This document shows, piece after piece, positions 6,003 to 12,088 of a stretch of DNA of 14,623 bases. Each line of letters opens with the position of its first letter. Position 1 is the first letter of the stretch. Source of the DNA: Candidatus Woesebacteria bacterium (GTDB lineage: Bacteria; Patescibacteriota; Microgenomatia; UBA8517); assembly GCA_026394855.1 (NCBI GenBank), contig JAPLZT010000062.1, forward strand, positions 1 to 14,623, in the 5' to 3' direction. The translations under genes and the position numbers were made by a program. The notes under the pieces were generated by a model. That model saw only the letters and a list, made by a program, of their open reading frames with translations, was not told the origin of the DNA and did not search any database.

Positions 6003-7010
6003 TTATTCAGGCTTCTTTTCTTCTTTAACTTCTGGAACTTCCGGATTAAGATTTTCTCCGGTTCCTTCAACTTCAATTCTAAGTCCGGTAAGTTTTGCCG
6101 CCAGTCTTACATTTTGCCCGTCTTTACCAATTGCCAATGAAAGCTGATCATCCGGAGCTGAAACTTTCGCCAGTTTATCTTTTTTACTTACTTTAACCGA
6201 AAGCCCGTCTGCCGGAGAAAGAGATGCTTTTACAAGTTCTTCTAAATCTTCGGAGTACGAAATCAAATCTACTCTTTCCCCGCCAAGTTCGTTGGTTACT
6301 GCTTGAACTCTTACTCCCTTTTGACCGACACAGGACCCCACAGGATCAACCCCTTGCTGACTTGAGATAACTGCAATTTTAGTTCTAACTCCGGCTTCTC
6401 TGGCAATTAACTTAACGGTTACGTTTCCTGACGCAATTTCGGGAACTTCTCTGGCAAAAAGCTTTTCTACAAATAAAGGATCTGCTCTGGAGAGAATTAT
6501 TTCTTTTCCACGAAGTCCTTCTTTTATTTCTTTCAGAAGAAACGAAAGTCTTTGATTTAAATTAAGTCTTTCATTAGGAATTCTTTCAATAGCCGGCATT
6601 ATAGCCTCGGTTCTTCCTATATCAATTTTTACATCCGGTCCATCAAACCTTAAAACCATTCCGGAAATTAGAGTTCCAACTCTTCCTGAAAATTCATCCA
6701 TAATAGCTCCCTTTTCTGCCTCTCTTATTTTTTGATGAATAACCTGTTTTGCGGTTTGCGCGGCAATTCTTCCAAACCCCGGAGGAGTTACATCTTTTTT
6801 ATCCTGAAATATCTTGGCTCCGCCATCTTTAGGATCAATTTGAACAGTAAATATCTGTTCTTCAATGTCTTCCCCCTGCTCTCTTGCATCCCTTTTATAA
6901 GCAGCAACTATTGCTTCTTTAATAGTTTCTACAATAATAGAAGGATCGAGACCCCGCTCGTTAGCTATGGCCTTAAGTGCCTGTGCAAATTCTGTTCTAG
7001 GTGTCTGCAT
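6003..7010 (-). CDS. nusA: Transcription elongation/termination factor NusA
   Basis: NusA binds RNA polymerase, lengthens hairpin pauses and aids both intrinsic termination and antitermination. The 335-residue product has the RNAP-binding N-terminal domain (about 1-105), an S1 domain (about 108-175), KH1 with the conserved GSCVGQKGVRVQAV (226-238) and KH2 with SLAIGKDGQNVRLAAKLTG (291-309). It ends in a short acidic/proline tail, and the acidic C-terminal repeats of E. coli NusA (495 residues) are absent, as in many Gram-positive and CPR forms. The ATG at 7010 fits the family start (EFAQALKAIANERGLD follows). Directly upstream is a strong promoter whose transcript opens with a terminator-like hairpin, which suggests autoregulation. 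infB follows after 29 nt. Confidence 0.97.
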   Translation of the reverse strand: MQTPRTEFAQALKAIANERGLDPSIIVETIKEAIVAAYKRDAREQGEDIEEQIFTVQIDPKDGGAKIFQDKKDVTPPGFGRIAAQTAKQVIHQKIREAEKGAIMDEFSGRVGTLISGMVLRFDGPDVKIDIGRTEAIMPAIERIPNERLNLNQRLSFLLKEIKEGLRGKEIILSRADPLFVEKLFAREVPEIASGNVTVKLIAREAGVRTKIAVISSQQGVDPVGSCVGQKGVRVQAVTNELGGERVDLISYSEDLEELVKASLSPADGLSVKVSKKDKLAKVSAPDDQLSLAIGKDGQNVRLAAKLTGLRIEVEGTGENLNPEVPEVKEEKKPE

Positions 7011-7015
7011 ATTAC

Positions 7016-7040
7016 AAAAAATGGTGGGACTTCCCCACCA
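7016..7040 (-). terminator. Terminator-like hairpin between dnaJ and nusA
   Basis: In minus-strand sense, TGGTGGG (7034-7040), GAAGT, CCCACCA (7022-7028) and then six T (7016-7021) form a 7-bp perfect stem, a 5-nt loop and a U-tract. This is a textbook Rho-independent terminator. It can end the hrcA-grpE-dnaK-dnaJ transcript, but it lies downstream of the predicted nusA promoter and only 5 nt before the nusA ATG, so nusA transcripts must also pass it. Confidence 0.8.
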
Positions 7041-7049
7041 CCAAATGTA

Positions 7050-7078
7050 ATTCTATCCCAGAAGCCAAAAGAAGTCAA
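7050..7078 (-). promoter_or_regulatory. Strong sigma70-type promoter of nusA-infB
   Basis: TTGACT (7073-7078) and TAGAAT (7050-7055) on the minus strand are each 5/6 matches to consensus and are separated by exactly 17 nt. The promoter fits wholly between the dnaJ stop (7086) and the hairpin at 7022-7040. Transcription would start near 7043, giving a leader of about 33 nt made almost only of that hairpin and its U-tract. Confidence 0.75.
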
Positions 7079-7085
7079 TTAAAAT

Positions 7086-7979
7086 TTATAGTCCCTCTTC
7101 TCTCATTCCCTCAACGACTCTTCTTTGTTCCCTTGAAAGCTTTTCAGGAACAAGGATGTTTAATTTAACATATTCATCTCCCTTGCCTCTGCCATGAAGG
7201 TGATTTACACCTTTTTCTCTTAGACGTATCGTCGTTCCAGGCTGGGTTCCTGCCCTTACTCTAATTTTTACAGCCCCGTCTACTGTCGGAACTTCTATTT
7301 CCCCTCCAAATGCAGCTAACGAATAGGGAACTATTACATTTACATAAATATCGTCTTCATTTCTTTCAAACAAGTTGTCAGGTTTAATATTTACCGAAAG
7401 GGTGAAATCTCCAAAACTTATTCTTGCTCCTTCATATATCCCTGCCGGAATTTTGATTGTTCTTTTGCCTCCTTCAACATTAACTGTCTTTTCAACTCCT
7501 TTTACAGCTTCCATAAAATCAATCTTTATGGAATACCTTGGTATACTTCTTCTCTGACGGGCACCAAATGGATTTCCCCCTCCGCCAAAAAAACTTTCAA
7601 AAATATCAAAGGGGTCTCCAAAATCAAAGTTGCCGAATGGGTTACCCCCATCTCCACCCGAAGTTGAATAAGTATATGTAAATGGCCCACCTTGACCACC
7701 AAACCCACCGGCAAATGGATTACCTCCTCTTGCAGATCCTCCTGGAGTAAATGCATCATGACCAAACTGATCATATGCGGATTTCTTCTCCTTATCGGAA
7801 AGAATTTGATATGCCTCGTTTATTTCTTTGAATCTTTTTTCAGCAGCCTCTTTATCCGACCCCGCATGTTTATCCGGATGCCACTCTAAGGCCTGCTTGC
7901 GATAAGCCTTTTTTATTTCATCCGCACTTGCAGATTTACTTACTCCTAAAATATCGTAGTAATCGGACTTTGTGGCCAT
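7086..7979 (-). CDS. dnaJ: DnaJ-type co-chaperone without zinc finger (type II, CbpA-like)
   Basis: J-domain proteins deliver substrates to DnaK and stimulate its ATPase. Residues 6-72 form the J domain with the essential HPD at 34-36. A long Gly/Phe-rich linker with several NPF and GGF repeats spans about 79-140. Two substrate-binding beta domains follow (about 148-215 and 216-281). The four CxxCxGxG repeats of class A DnaJ are absent: there is no cysteine in the C-terminal domains, and the first beta domain runs on without a break. This is therefore a class B protein by design rather than a truncation. It is the last gene of the hrcA-grpE-dnaK-dnaJ operon, 4 nt after dnaK, and is followed by a terminator-like hairpin. 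The symbol follows its operon position; cbpA would suit the architecture equally. Confidence 0.93.
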   Translation of the reverse strand: MATKSDYYDILGVSKSASADEIKKAYRKQALEWHPDKHAGSDKEAAEKRFKEINEAYQILSDKEKKSAYDQFGHDAFTPGGSARGGNPFAGGFGGQGGPFTYTYSTSGGDGGNPFGNFDFGDPFDIFESFFGGGGNPFGARQRRSIPRYSIKIDFMEAVKGVEKTVNVEGGKRTIKIPAGIYEGARISFGDFTLSVNIKPDNLFERNEDDIYVNVIVPYSLAAFGGEIEVPTVDGAVKIRVRAGTQPGTTIRLREKGVNHLHGRGKGDEYVKLNILVPEKLSREQRRVVEGMREEGL

Positions 7980-7983
7980 GAAG

Positions 7984-9891
7984 TTATTCTACTACTTCCC
8001 CTTCTTCAACTTTTTCCTTGTCCTCCGTAGCTTTAGCGGAGGAGGATTCTTTTTTCTCTTCCTCTCCGTTTTTCGGTTTTTCTGTTTTCCCCTGAGAATA
8101 CATAGCCTGACCTATTTGGCTTAAGGTTTCCGAAAGGTCTTTAGTTGCAGCTTCCAAATCTTCCTTTGAAACATTTTCTTTATCTTTTATTTCTTTTACT
8201 TTCTTTATTTTTTCTTCTACTTTTTCCTTTACATCTTTAGGAGCTTTGTCTCCTGCGTCCTTTAAGGCTTTTTCTGCTTGTGACACAAGATTATCGGCTT
8301 TGTTCTTGGCTTCGACAAGCTCAGCCCTTCGGCTGTCTTCATCCTTATGAAGCTCAGCCTCAGCCTGCATTCTTTTAACTTCATCTTCGGAAAGTCCTAT
8401 TGCTCCGGTTATTGTAATATTCTGGGTTTTTCCGGTTGCCCTATCTTTTGCGGAAACTTTCAAAATCCCTGATGCATCGATATCAAAAGTAACCTCAACC
8501 TGCGGAACACCACGGGGTGCTGGAGGAATTCCATCTAAGACAAATCTCCCTAGAGATTTATTGTCTGCACTCATCGGACGTTCCCCTTGAGTTACATGAA
8601 TTTCAACTTGTGTTTGATTGTCTGCAGCTGTAGAGAAAACCTCTGTTTTGCTTGTCGGAACAGTTGTATTTCTTGTAATCATCGGGGTTGCAACTCCACC
8701 TAGAGTTTCAATTCCAAGAGTTAATGGTGTTACGTCCAAAAGAAGTATGTCCTTGACCTCTCCTCCCAAAACTCCTGCCTGAATTGCTGCTCCAATTGCA
8801 ACAACTTCATCGGGATTAACTGATTGATTTGGAGTTTTACCGAAGAAGTTCTTTACGGTTTCAACAACCTTCGGCATTCTGGTCATACCCCCGACAAGTA
8901 TTACTTCGTTAATATCGTGAGCGTCCAACTTTGAATCTTTCAAACAGGCCTCAACCGGCTTTAGGGTTTTTTCTATAAGGTCACTTACCAGGTCCTCAAG
9001 CTTGGCCCTGGTTAATTTCATGGTTAAGTGCATAGGCGTGCCGTCCTTCTGGGTAATATATGGCTGGTTTATTTCAATTTCGGAAGCTGCGGAGAGCTCT
9101 ATCTTTGCTTTTTCCGCCGCATCCCTTACTCTTTGAAGAGCTTGTTTGTCGGCTTTAAGATCAACCGAATTTTCTTTCTTAAACTCAGCTACTATGTAAT
9201 CAACAATCTTTTCGTCAAAATCGTCTCCCCCTAAGTGGGTGTCTCCGTTTGTTGCTTTTACTTCAAATACTCCTTCCCCAAGTTCAAGAATTGAAATATC
9301 AAACGTTCCTCCACCTAAATCGTAAACCGCAATCTTTTCGGTCTTCTTTTTATCCATTCCATAGGCGAGAGCCGCTGCGGTTGGCTCATTAATTATTCTT
9401 TCAACCTTTAAGCCCGCAATTTCTCCGGCTTGTTTTGTTGCCTGCCTCTGGGAATCATCAAAATATGCAGGAACCGTAATAACTGCACGATCCACAGTTT
9501 CTCCCAAGTAGCTTTCGGCATCTTTCTTTAGTTTCATTAAAATTCTTGCAGAAATCTCCTGAGGAGTATAGGTTTTATCTTCTATATCAATTACTGCACC
9601 TCCGTCTTTACCTGCAATAATTTCATATGGAACCATTACCTTGGTTCTTGTAACCTCTTTGTCATCATTCCTTCTCCCCATTAACCTTTTAACCGAATAA
9701 ACAGTATTTTTGGGATTAAGAACAACCTGGCGTTTGGCTACATCGCCAACCAGGTTTTTTACAGGTTCAACAACGGAAGGTGTGATATTCCTGCCTGTGT
9801 CTGCCGCAGGAATAACCTTGGGACGACCCCCTTCCATAACAGCCACACAAGAATTTGTTGTTCCTAAATCAATTCCAATTATTTTTGACAT
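7984..9891 (-). CDS. dnaK: Chaperone DnaK (Hsp70)
   Basis: DnaK is the ATP-driven Hsp70 that binds exposed hydrophobic peptides with DnaJ and GrpE. The product is 635 residues, a normal length. The nucleotide-binding domain shows [17 protein letters not shown] (6-22), [21 protein letters not shown] (140-160), [12 protein letters not shown] (167-178) and [11 protein letters not shown] (190-200). The linker [10 protein letters not shown] starts at 386. The beta-sandwich substrate domain runs from about 390 to 503 and the helical lid to about 600. The tail after 605 is Lys/Glu-rich and low in complexity. Inside it, SSAKATED (617-624) is the translation of a palindromic repeat (8021-8043). The usual EEVK-like end is replaced by EEGEVVE. 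The start overlaps the grpE end by 13 nt, which implies coupled translation. No Shine-Dalgarno sequence is visible. Confidence 0.98.
   Translation of the reverse strand: MSKIIGIDLGTTNSCVAVMEGGRPKVIPAADTGRNITPSVVEPVKNLVGDVAKRQVVLNPKNTVYSVKRLMGRRNDDKEVTRTKVMVPYEIIAGKDGGAVIDIEDKTYTPQEISARILMKLKKDAESYLGETVDRAVITVPAYFDDSQRQATKQAGEIAGLKVERIINEPTAAALAYGMDKKKTEKIAVYDLGGGTFDISILELGEGVFEVKATNGDTHLGGDDFDEKIVDYIVAEFKKENSVDLKADKQALQRVRDAAEKAKIELSAASEIEINQPYITQKDGTPMHLTMKLTRAKLEDLVSDLIEKTLKPVEACLKDSKLDAHDINEVILVGGMTRMPKVVETVKNFFGKTPNQSVNPDEVVAIGAAIQAGVLGGEVKDILLLDVTPLTLGIETLGGVATPMITRNTTVPTSKTEVFSTAADNQTQVEIHVTQGERPMSADNKSLGRFVLDGIPPAPRGVPQVEVTFDIDASGILKVSAKDRATGKTQNITITGAIGLSEDEVKRMQAEAELHKDEDSRRAELVEAKNKADNLVSQAEKALKDAGDKAPKDVKEKVEEKIKKVKEIKDKENVSKEDLEAATKDLSETLSQIGQAMYSQGKTEKPKNGEEEKKESSSAKATEDKEKVEEGEVVE
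8021..8043. repeat. Perfect 7-bp-arm palindrome in the dnaK tail
   Basis: TCCTCCG (8021-8027) and CGGAGGA (8037-8043) are exact inverted repeats around a 9-nt loop, TAGCTTTAG. On the coding strand it is in frame and gives SSAKATED, residues 617-624 of DnaK. The bases 8026-8035 (CGTAGCTTTA) recur exactly in the rpsO leader at 3588-3597, and in a variant form at 3792-3799 in the DHH-like gene. Confidence 0.65.
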
Positions 9892-10283
9892 ACTTTTATT
9901 TTTGCGTGTCTAATTACAATTCCATCTCTAAACTTCCAACCGGAAAGAACTACCTCTTCTATTTTATTTTTTTCCTGACAATTTTCAACTACCTCTATAA
10001 CCTCATGCAGATTATGATCAAAATTATCTCCCCTGTTGGGTTTTATTTCCTCAACCCCTTCATCTTTCAAAAGATTCTCGAGCTCTCCAATTGTTATCGC
10101 AAGTCCCGCATCTTTTAAATGATTTTGGGCTTGCCTGAGATTATCCAGTATCGGTAAGAACCGTAAAATAAGCTTAAGACTTGCCAGTTTCTCTAAATCT
10201 TCCTTTTCTCTTTCAACCCTTTTTCTTAAATTATCATAATCGGCAAGAGCCCTTGCCAATTGATTTTTCATACTTACTCTCAT
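9879..10283 (-). CDS. grpE: Nucleotide exchange factor GrpE, short form
   Basis: GrpE releases ADP from DnaK. The 134-residue product has the coiled-coil and four-helix part (about 6-58, with [19 protein letters not shown] and RFLPILDNL) and the beta domain that contacts DnaK (about 84-133, with [27 protein letters not shown]). The acidic disordered N-terminus and half of the long helix are missing compared with typical GrpE of about 180-200 residues. The ATG at 10283 overlaps the hrcA stop (ATGA). A second in-frame ATG at 10271, preceded by a weak GAGAG, is an alternative start that loses four residues. The 3' end overlaps dnaK by 13 nt, so hrcA, grpE and dnaK are probably translationally coupled. 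Confidence 0.94.
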   Translation of the reverse strand: MRVSMKNQLARALADYDNLRKRVEREKEDLEKLASLKLILRFLPILDNLRQAQNHLKDAGLAITIGELENLLKDEGVEEIKPNRGDNFDHNLHEVIEVVENCQEKNKIEEVVLSGWKFRDGIVIRHAKIKVCQK

Positions 10284-11011
10284 TTGCCGGCTACCTCCTC
10301 TATCATAGTGGAAAAGTATCTGACAATGGGAACCACCGTAGAATAACTTGATCTTATGGGACCCACAACCCCCAAAACTCCGCTTTTTCCTTTAGCATTA
10401 AAATGAGCCGTAACAATCCCTACAGAATTTAACTCGGGCCAACTTAATTCTTCACCAAATAAAACATCAAAGGGATCTGTCAAACTTGATCTTTCAAAGA
10501 GAAGTTCGTGTATACTTTGAGCTTCCTCAAGAAAAGAAAATAGTCCGGAACAAATCCCCATGTCGTTAAACTCCGGGTTGGTAAAAATATTAGCGTATCC
10601 CGCCTGCCAAACTCTGCCATCGTCAATTGCGGTAAGAGCCAAACTTCTCGTTCTTGCCGCCAGCGCATGGGTTGCCTCATCAAGAAGTTTATCTAAATTA
10701 TCTTTCGAGTCCCTGATTTCTTCCTTTGCTTTAACCTCATCAGCAAGGCTCATTTGTTTTTCTTCCATTAATTGATCAACATAGAATTTCATCGCAACAG
10801 GGCTTGGAATTCTTCCTGAAGATGTATGGGGCTGCCTTAAGTACCCGGCTTTAGTTAAAGAAACCATTTCATTTCTGATGGTTGCGGGGGATACTCCAAG
10901 GTTATATTTTTTGTCTAAGTTTTCAGATCCGACAGGACAGGCAGTTTCAATATACTCATCAATTAAAGCTTTTAAAATTTGTGTTTGTCTGGCCGAAAGT
11001 CCGTTTGTCAT
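10280..11011 (-). CDS. hrcA: Heat-inducible transcription repressor HrcA
   Basis: HrcA binds the CIRCE operator and represses chaperone genes; in studied species GroEL keeps it active. The N-terminal winged helix covers about 1-75, with VSPATIRNEMVSLTKAGYLRQ (40-60) as the recognition region and HTSSGRIPS (62-70) as the wing. The C-terminal domain ends in the family signature GVLGVVGPIRSSYSTVVPIVRYFS (211-234). At 243 residues it is about 100 shorter than usual; the loss lies mainly in the middle, inserted dimerisation part. A matching CIRCE site lies 19 nt upstream, which supports both function and autoregulation. It is the first gene of hrcA-grpE-dnaK-dnaJ. AGGG, 7 nt upstream of the ATG, is the clearest Shine-Dalgarno-like sequence in the window, and it sits in a small hairpin. 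Confidence 0.96.
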   Translation of the reverse strand: MTNGLSARQTQILKALIDEYIETACPVGSENLDKKYNLGVSPATIRNEMVSLTKAGYLRQPHTSSGRIPSPVAMKFYVDQLMEEKQMSLADEVKAKEEIRDSKDNLDKLLDEATHALAARTRSLALTAIDDGRVWQAGYANIFTNPEFNDMGICSGLFSFLEEAQSIHELLFERSSLTDPFDVLFGEELSWPELNSVGIVTAHFNAKGKSGVLGVVGPIRSSYSTVVPIVRYFSTMIEEVAGK

Positions 11012-11016
11012 GGTTT

Positions 11017-11030
11017 ACCCTGCAAAGGGT
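11017..11030 (-). promoter_or_regulatory. Small hairpin over the hrcA ribosome-binding site
   Basis: In mRNA sense ACCCU (11026-11030), loop UUGC, AGGGU (11017-11021) form a 5-bp stem that encloses the Shine-Dalgarno-like AGGG. The predicted transcription start is near 11031, so the hairpin is the very 5' end of the mRNA. It could act as a simple thermosensor or as a 5' stabiliser. The stem is short and the role is a guess. Confidence 0.4.
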
Positions 11031-11056
11031 TAGCACTAGACTAACATGAGTGCTAA
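11030..11056. promoter_or_regulatory. CIRCE operator of the hrcA-grpE-dnaK-dnaJ operon
   Basis: TTAGCACTA (11030-11038), nine bases, then GAGTGCTAA (11048-11056) differ from the CIRCE consensus TTAGCACTC-N9-GAGTGCTAA at a single base (A for C at 11038). The site overlaps the -10 element and most of the spacer of the hrcA promoter and reaches the predicted start point, so bound HrcA would exclude RNA polymerase. Confidence 0.95.
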
Positions 11057-11066
11057 ATGTTGTCAA
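11038..11066 (-). promoter_or_regulatory. Promoter of the heat-shock operon
   Basis: A perfect -35 TTGACA (11061-11066) is followed after 17 nt by TAGTCT (11038-11043), a weak 3/6 match to the -10. Transcription would begin near 11031. The -35 lies in a stretch that is repeated exactly at the end of murJ (12071-12088). Confidence 0.7.
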
Positions 11067-11070
11067 GAGG
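11053..11070. repeat. 18-bp direct repeat, copy 1 (hrcA promoter)
   Basis: CTAAATGTTGTCAAGAGG on the plus strand is identical to 12071-12088. This copy contains the -35 of the hrcA promoter and the edge of CIRCE. The two copies bracket about 1 kb that holds ybaB and the unknown membrane-protein gene. Confidence 0.9.
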
Positions 11071-11104
11071 TTAAACAGGGAAGAATAAATAAATTGAGAT
11101 CTAT

Positions 11105-11353
11105 CTAGGTCAAACCTTCCAGTCCACCCATTTCCTTCATCTTTATAGCCGCTACCTCCTGTGCCTTTCTGATTCCCTTGTTAATAATATCCATTAAAGC
11201 TTTATTTTCTACACCATTGATTGATAAATACTTTACTTTTTGGTCACCGCCAACTTTTATCTTCATTCCGTTTTCTTCAACTTCTACCACTTCAGCTTCT
11301 ATAGCCGTTTTCAGCTTATACGCCTGAGCTAACATTTTTGCTTTATCAAACAT
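11105..11353 (-). CDS. YbaB/EbfC-family nucleoid-associated protein, short
   Basis: YbaB/EbfC proteins are small dimeric DNA-binding proteins of the bacterial nucleoid. The 82-residue product begins MFDKAKMLAQAYKLK. A helix comes first (about 1-22), then a beta sheet (about 22-48, EVVEVEENGMKIKVGGDQKVKYLSI, in which the last strand aligns with the family's V/IxSxxI segment), then a long helix (about 50-76) containing KGIRKAQEVAAIKMKEM, and a Gly-rich end. Family members are usually 95-110 residues, so both helices are trimmed. It lies 19 nt after the unknown membrane-protein gene and is probably co-transcribed with it. No Shine-Dalgarno sequence is seen, and no terminator separates it from the hrcA promoter. 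The usual neighbours dnaX and recR are absent. Family assignment is likely but rests on pattern only. Confidence 0.8.
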   Translation of the reverse strand: MFDKAKMLAQAYKLKTAIEAEVVEVEENGMKIKVGGDQKVKYLSINGVENKALMDIINKGIRKAQEVAAIKMKEMGGLEGLT

Positions 11354-11372
11354 AATTTATACTAACATCAAT

Positions 11373-12020
11373 CTACTTCTTAGCCAACTGATCACTACTT
11401 ACTTGCCCACTCCCAACTGAAGCCATTTTATCTTTTGACTCTTGTAGTTTTCTAGCAACAAATTTACTTCCCTCAACAAACTTTCCACCTATTAAGGCTG
11501 CAAGTTTTTTAATTGGCTCACGATATTTAGATGCATAATGGGCTGCAGCAATTCCCACTGCCGCCACCCCAACACCAAAAAGATCGGCAGGATCTGATGT
11601 TGAACTAAATTTGTCGCTGAGAGACGAAAGATGAATCACATTCAACTCAATTAAAGAGGGTATTGCAACACTTGTGATCATCGATGCCCAAAAACAAGCC
11701 TCATCAGGGATTTTCTTTCCTGTCGTTCTACTTAATACCTCATTCGCTCCAACCAGAGCAACCCTTGTGGCTCCAAAAAGAAGAGAAACCTCAGCAATAT
11801 CGCCTACGTGAGAGAAAACCCAATTCTCAACTGCCCCTTGAGGAACTGGGCCACGATTCAATCCAAGTGGGTTAGTCGTGTAGTTATCGGCCCTATCTCT
11901 CACCATTTCAAAACCAACAAGGACACCTCCTGCCAACCCTTCAGCCATTATTTCGGGAGAAACAATTTTTTCTACTGGATTAATTTCCTGTTCAGCTGTT
12001 TTTTCCGTATGATCCTCCAC
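11373..12020 (-). CDS. Unrecognised protein with three or four hydrophobic segments
   Basis: I do not recognise this gene. From a GTG at 12020 the product has 215 residues: a charged N-terminus (1-22), hydrophobic stretches at about 25-40, 74-92, 110-128 and 146-162, and a basic, polar C-terminus (164-215). Between the first two segments is a polar loop with NPLGLNRGPVPQG (50-62). Aspartates and glutamates (D74, E77, D143, D146) lie at the edges of the hydrophobic segments. The frame also allows a TTG start at 12035 and an ATG giving a protein that begins at residue 25. The GTG is preferred because a good promoter (12027-12054) puts transcription start exactly on it. ybaB follows after 19 nt. 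The pair is bracketed by the 18-bp direct repeats. Probably an integral membrane protein, function unknown. Confidence 0.7.
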   Translation of the reverse strand: MEDHTEKTAEQEINPVEKIVSPEIMAEGLAGGVLVGFEMVRDRADNYTTNPLGLNRGPVPQGAVENWVFSHVGDIAEVSLLFGATRVALVGANEVLSRTTGKKIPDEACFWASMITSVAIPSLIELNVIHLSSLSDKFSSTSDPADLFGVGVAAVGIAAAHYASKYREPIKKLAALIGGKFVEGSKFVARKLQESKDKMASVGSGQVSSDQLAKK

Positions 12021-12026
12021 AGAAAG

Positions 12027-12054
12027 AGTATACAACTCAACGAACTGGTTTCAA
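12027..12054 (-). promoter_or_regulatory. Probable promoter of the unknown gene and ybaB, leaderless geometry
   Basis: TTGAAA (12049-12054) and TATACT (12027-12032) on the minus strand are each 5/6 matches, with a 16-nt spacer. The GTG at 12020 begins 7 nt after the end of the -10, exactly where transcription would start. The same spacing is seen at rpsT. Confidence 0.55.
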
Positions 12055-12070
12055 AACTGGATAGCGCACA

Positions 12071-12088
12071 CTAAATGTTGTCAAGAGG
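12071..12088. repeat. 18-bp direct repeat, copy 2 (3' end of murJ)
   Basis: Identical to 11053-11070. On the minus strand it reads CCTCTTGACAACATTTAG and encodes the last residues and the stop codon of murJ. It includes a perfect -35 hexamer, TTGACA (12079-12084), but no matching -10 follows at 17 nt. Confidence 0.9.

Noticed and set aside
7692..7889. Plus-strand and alternative minus-strand frames within dnaJ
   Set aside because: They lie across the repetitive Gly/Phe-coding section, where other frames stay open by composition; no protein family is visible.
7086..7979. DnaJ truncated by loss of its zinc-finger domain
   Set aside because: Both beta domains are continuous and normal. This is the class B (CbpA-like) architecture rather than damage.
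12014..12018. GGAGG on the minus strand as a Shine-Dalgarno site
   Set aside because: No ATG, GTG or TTG in the right frame follows at 5-10 nt. The bases belong to the first codons after the predicted GTG start.
11053..12088. The block between the 18-bp repeats as an insertion sequence
   Set aside because: There is no transposase and there are no terminal inverted repeats; only the direct repeats and two ordinary genes are seen.
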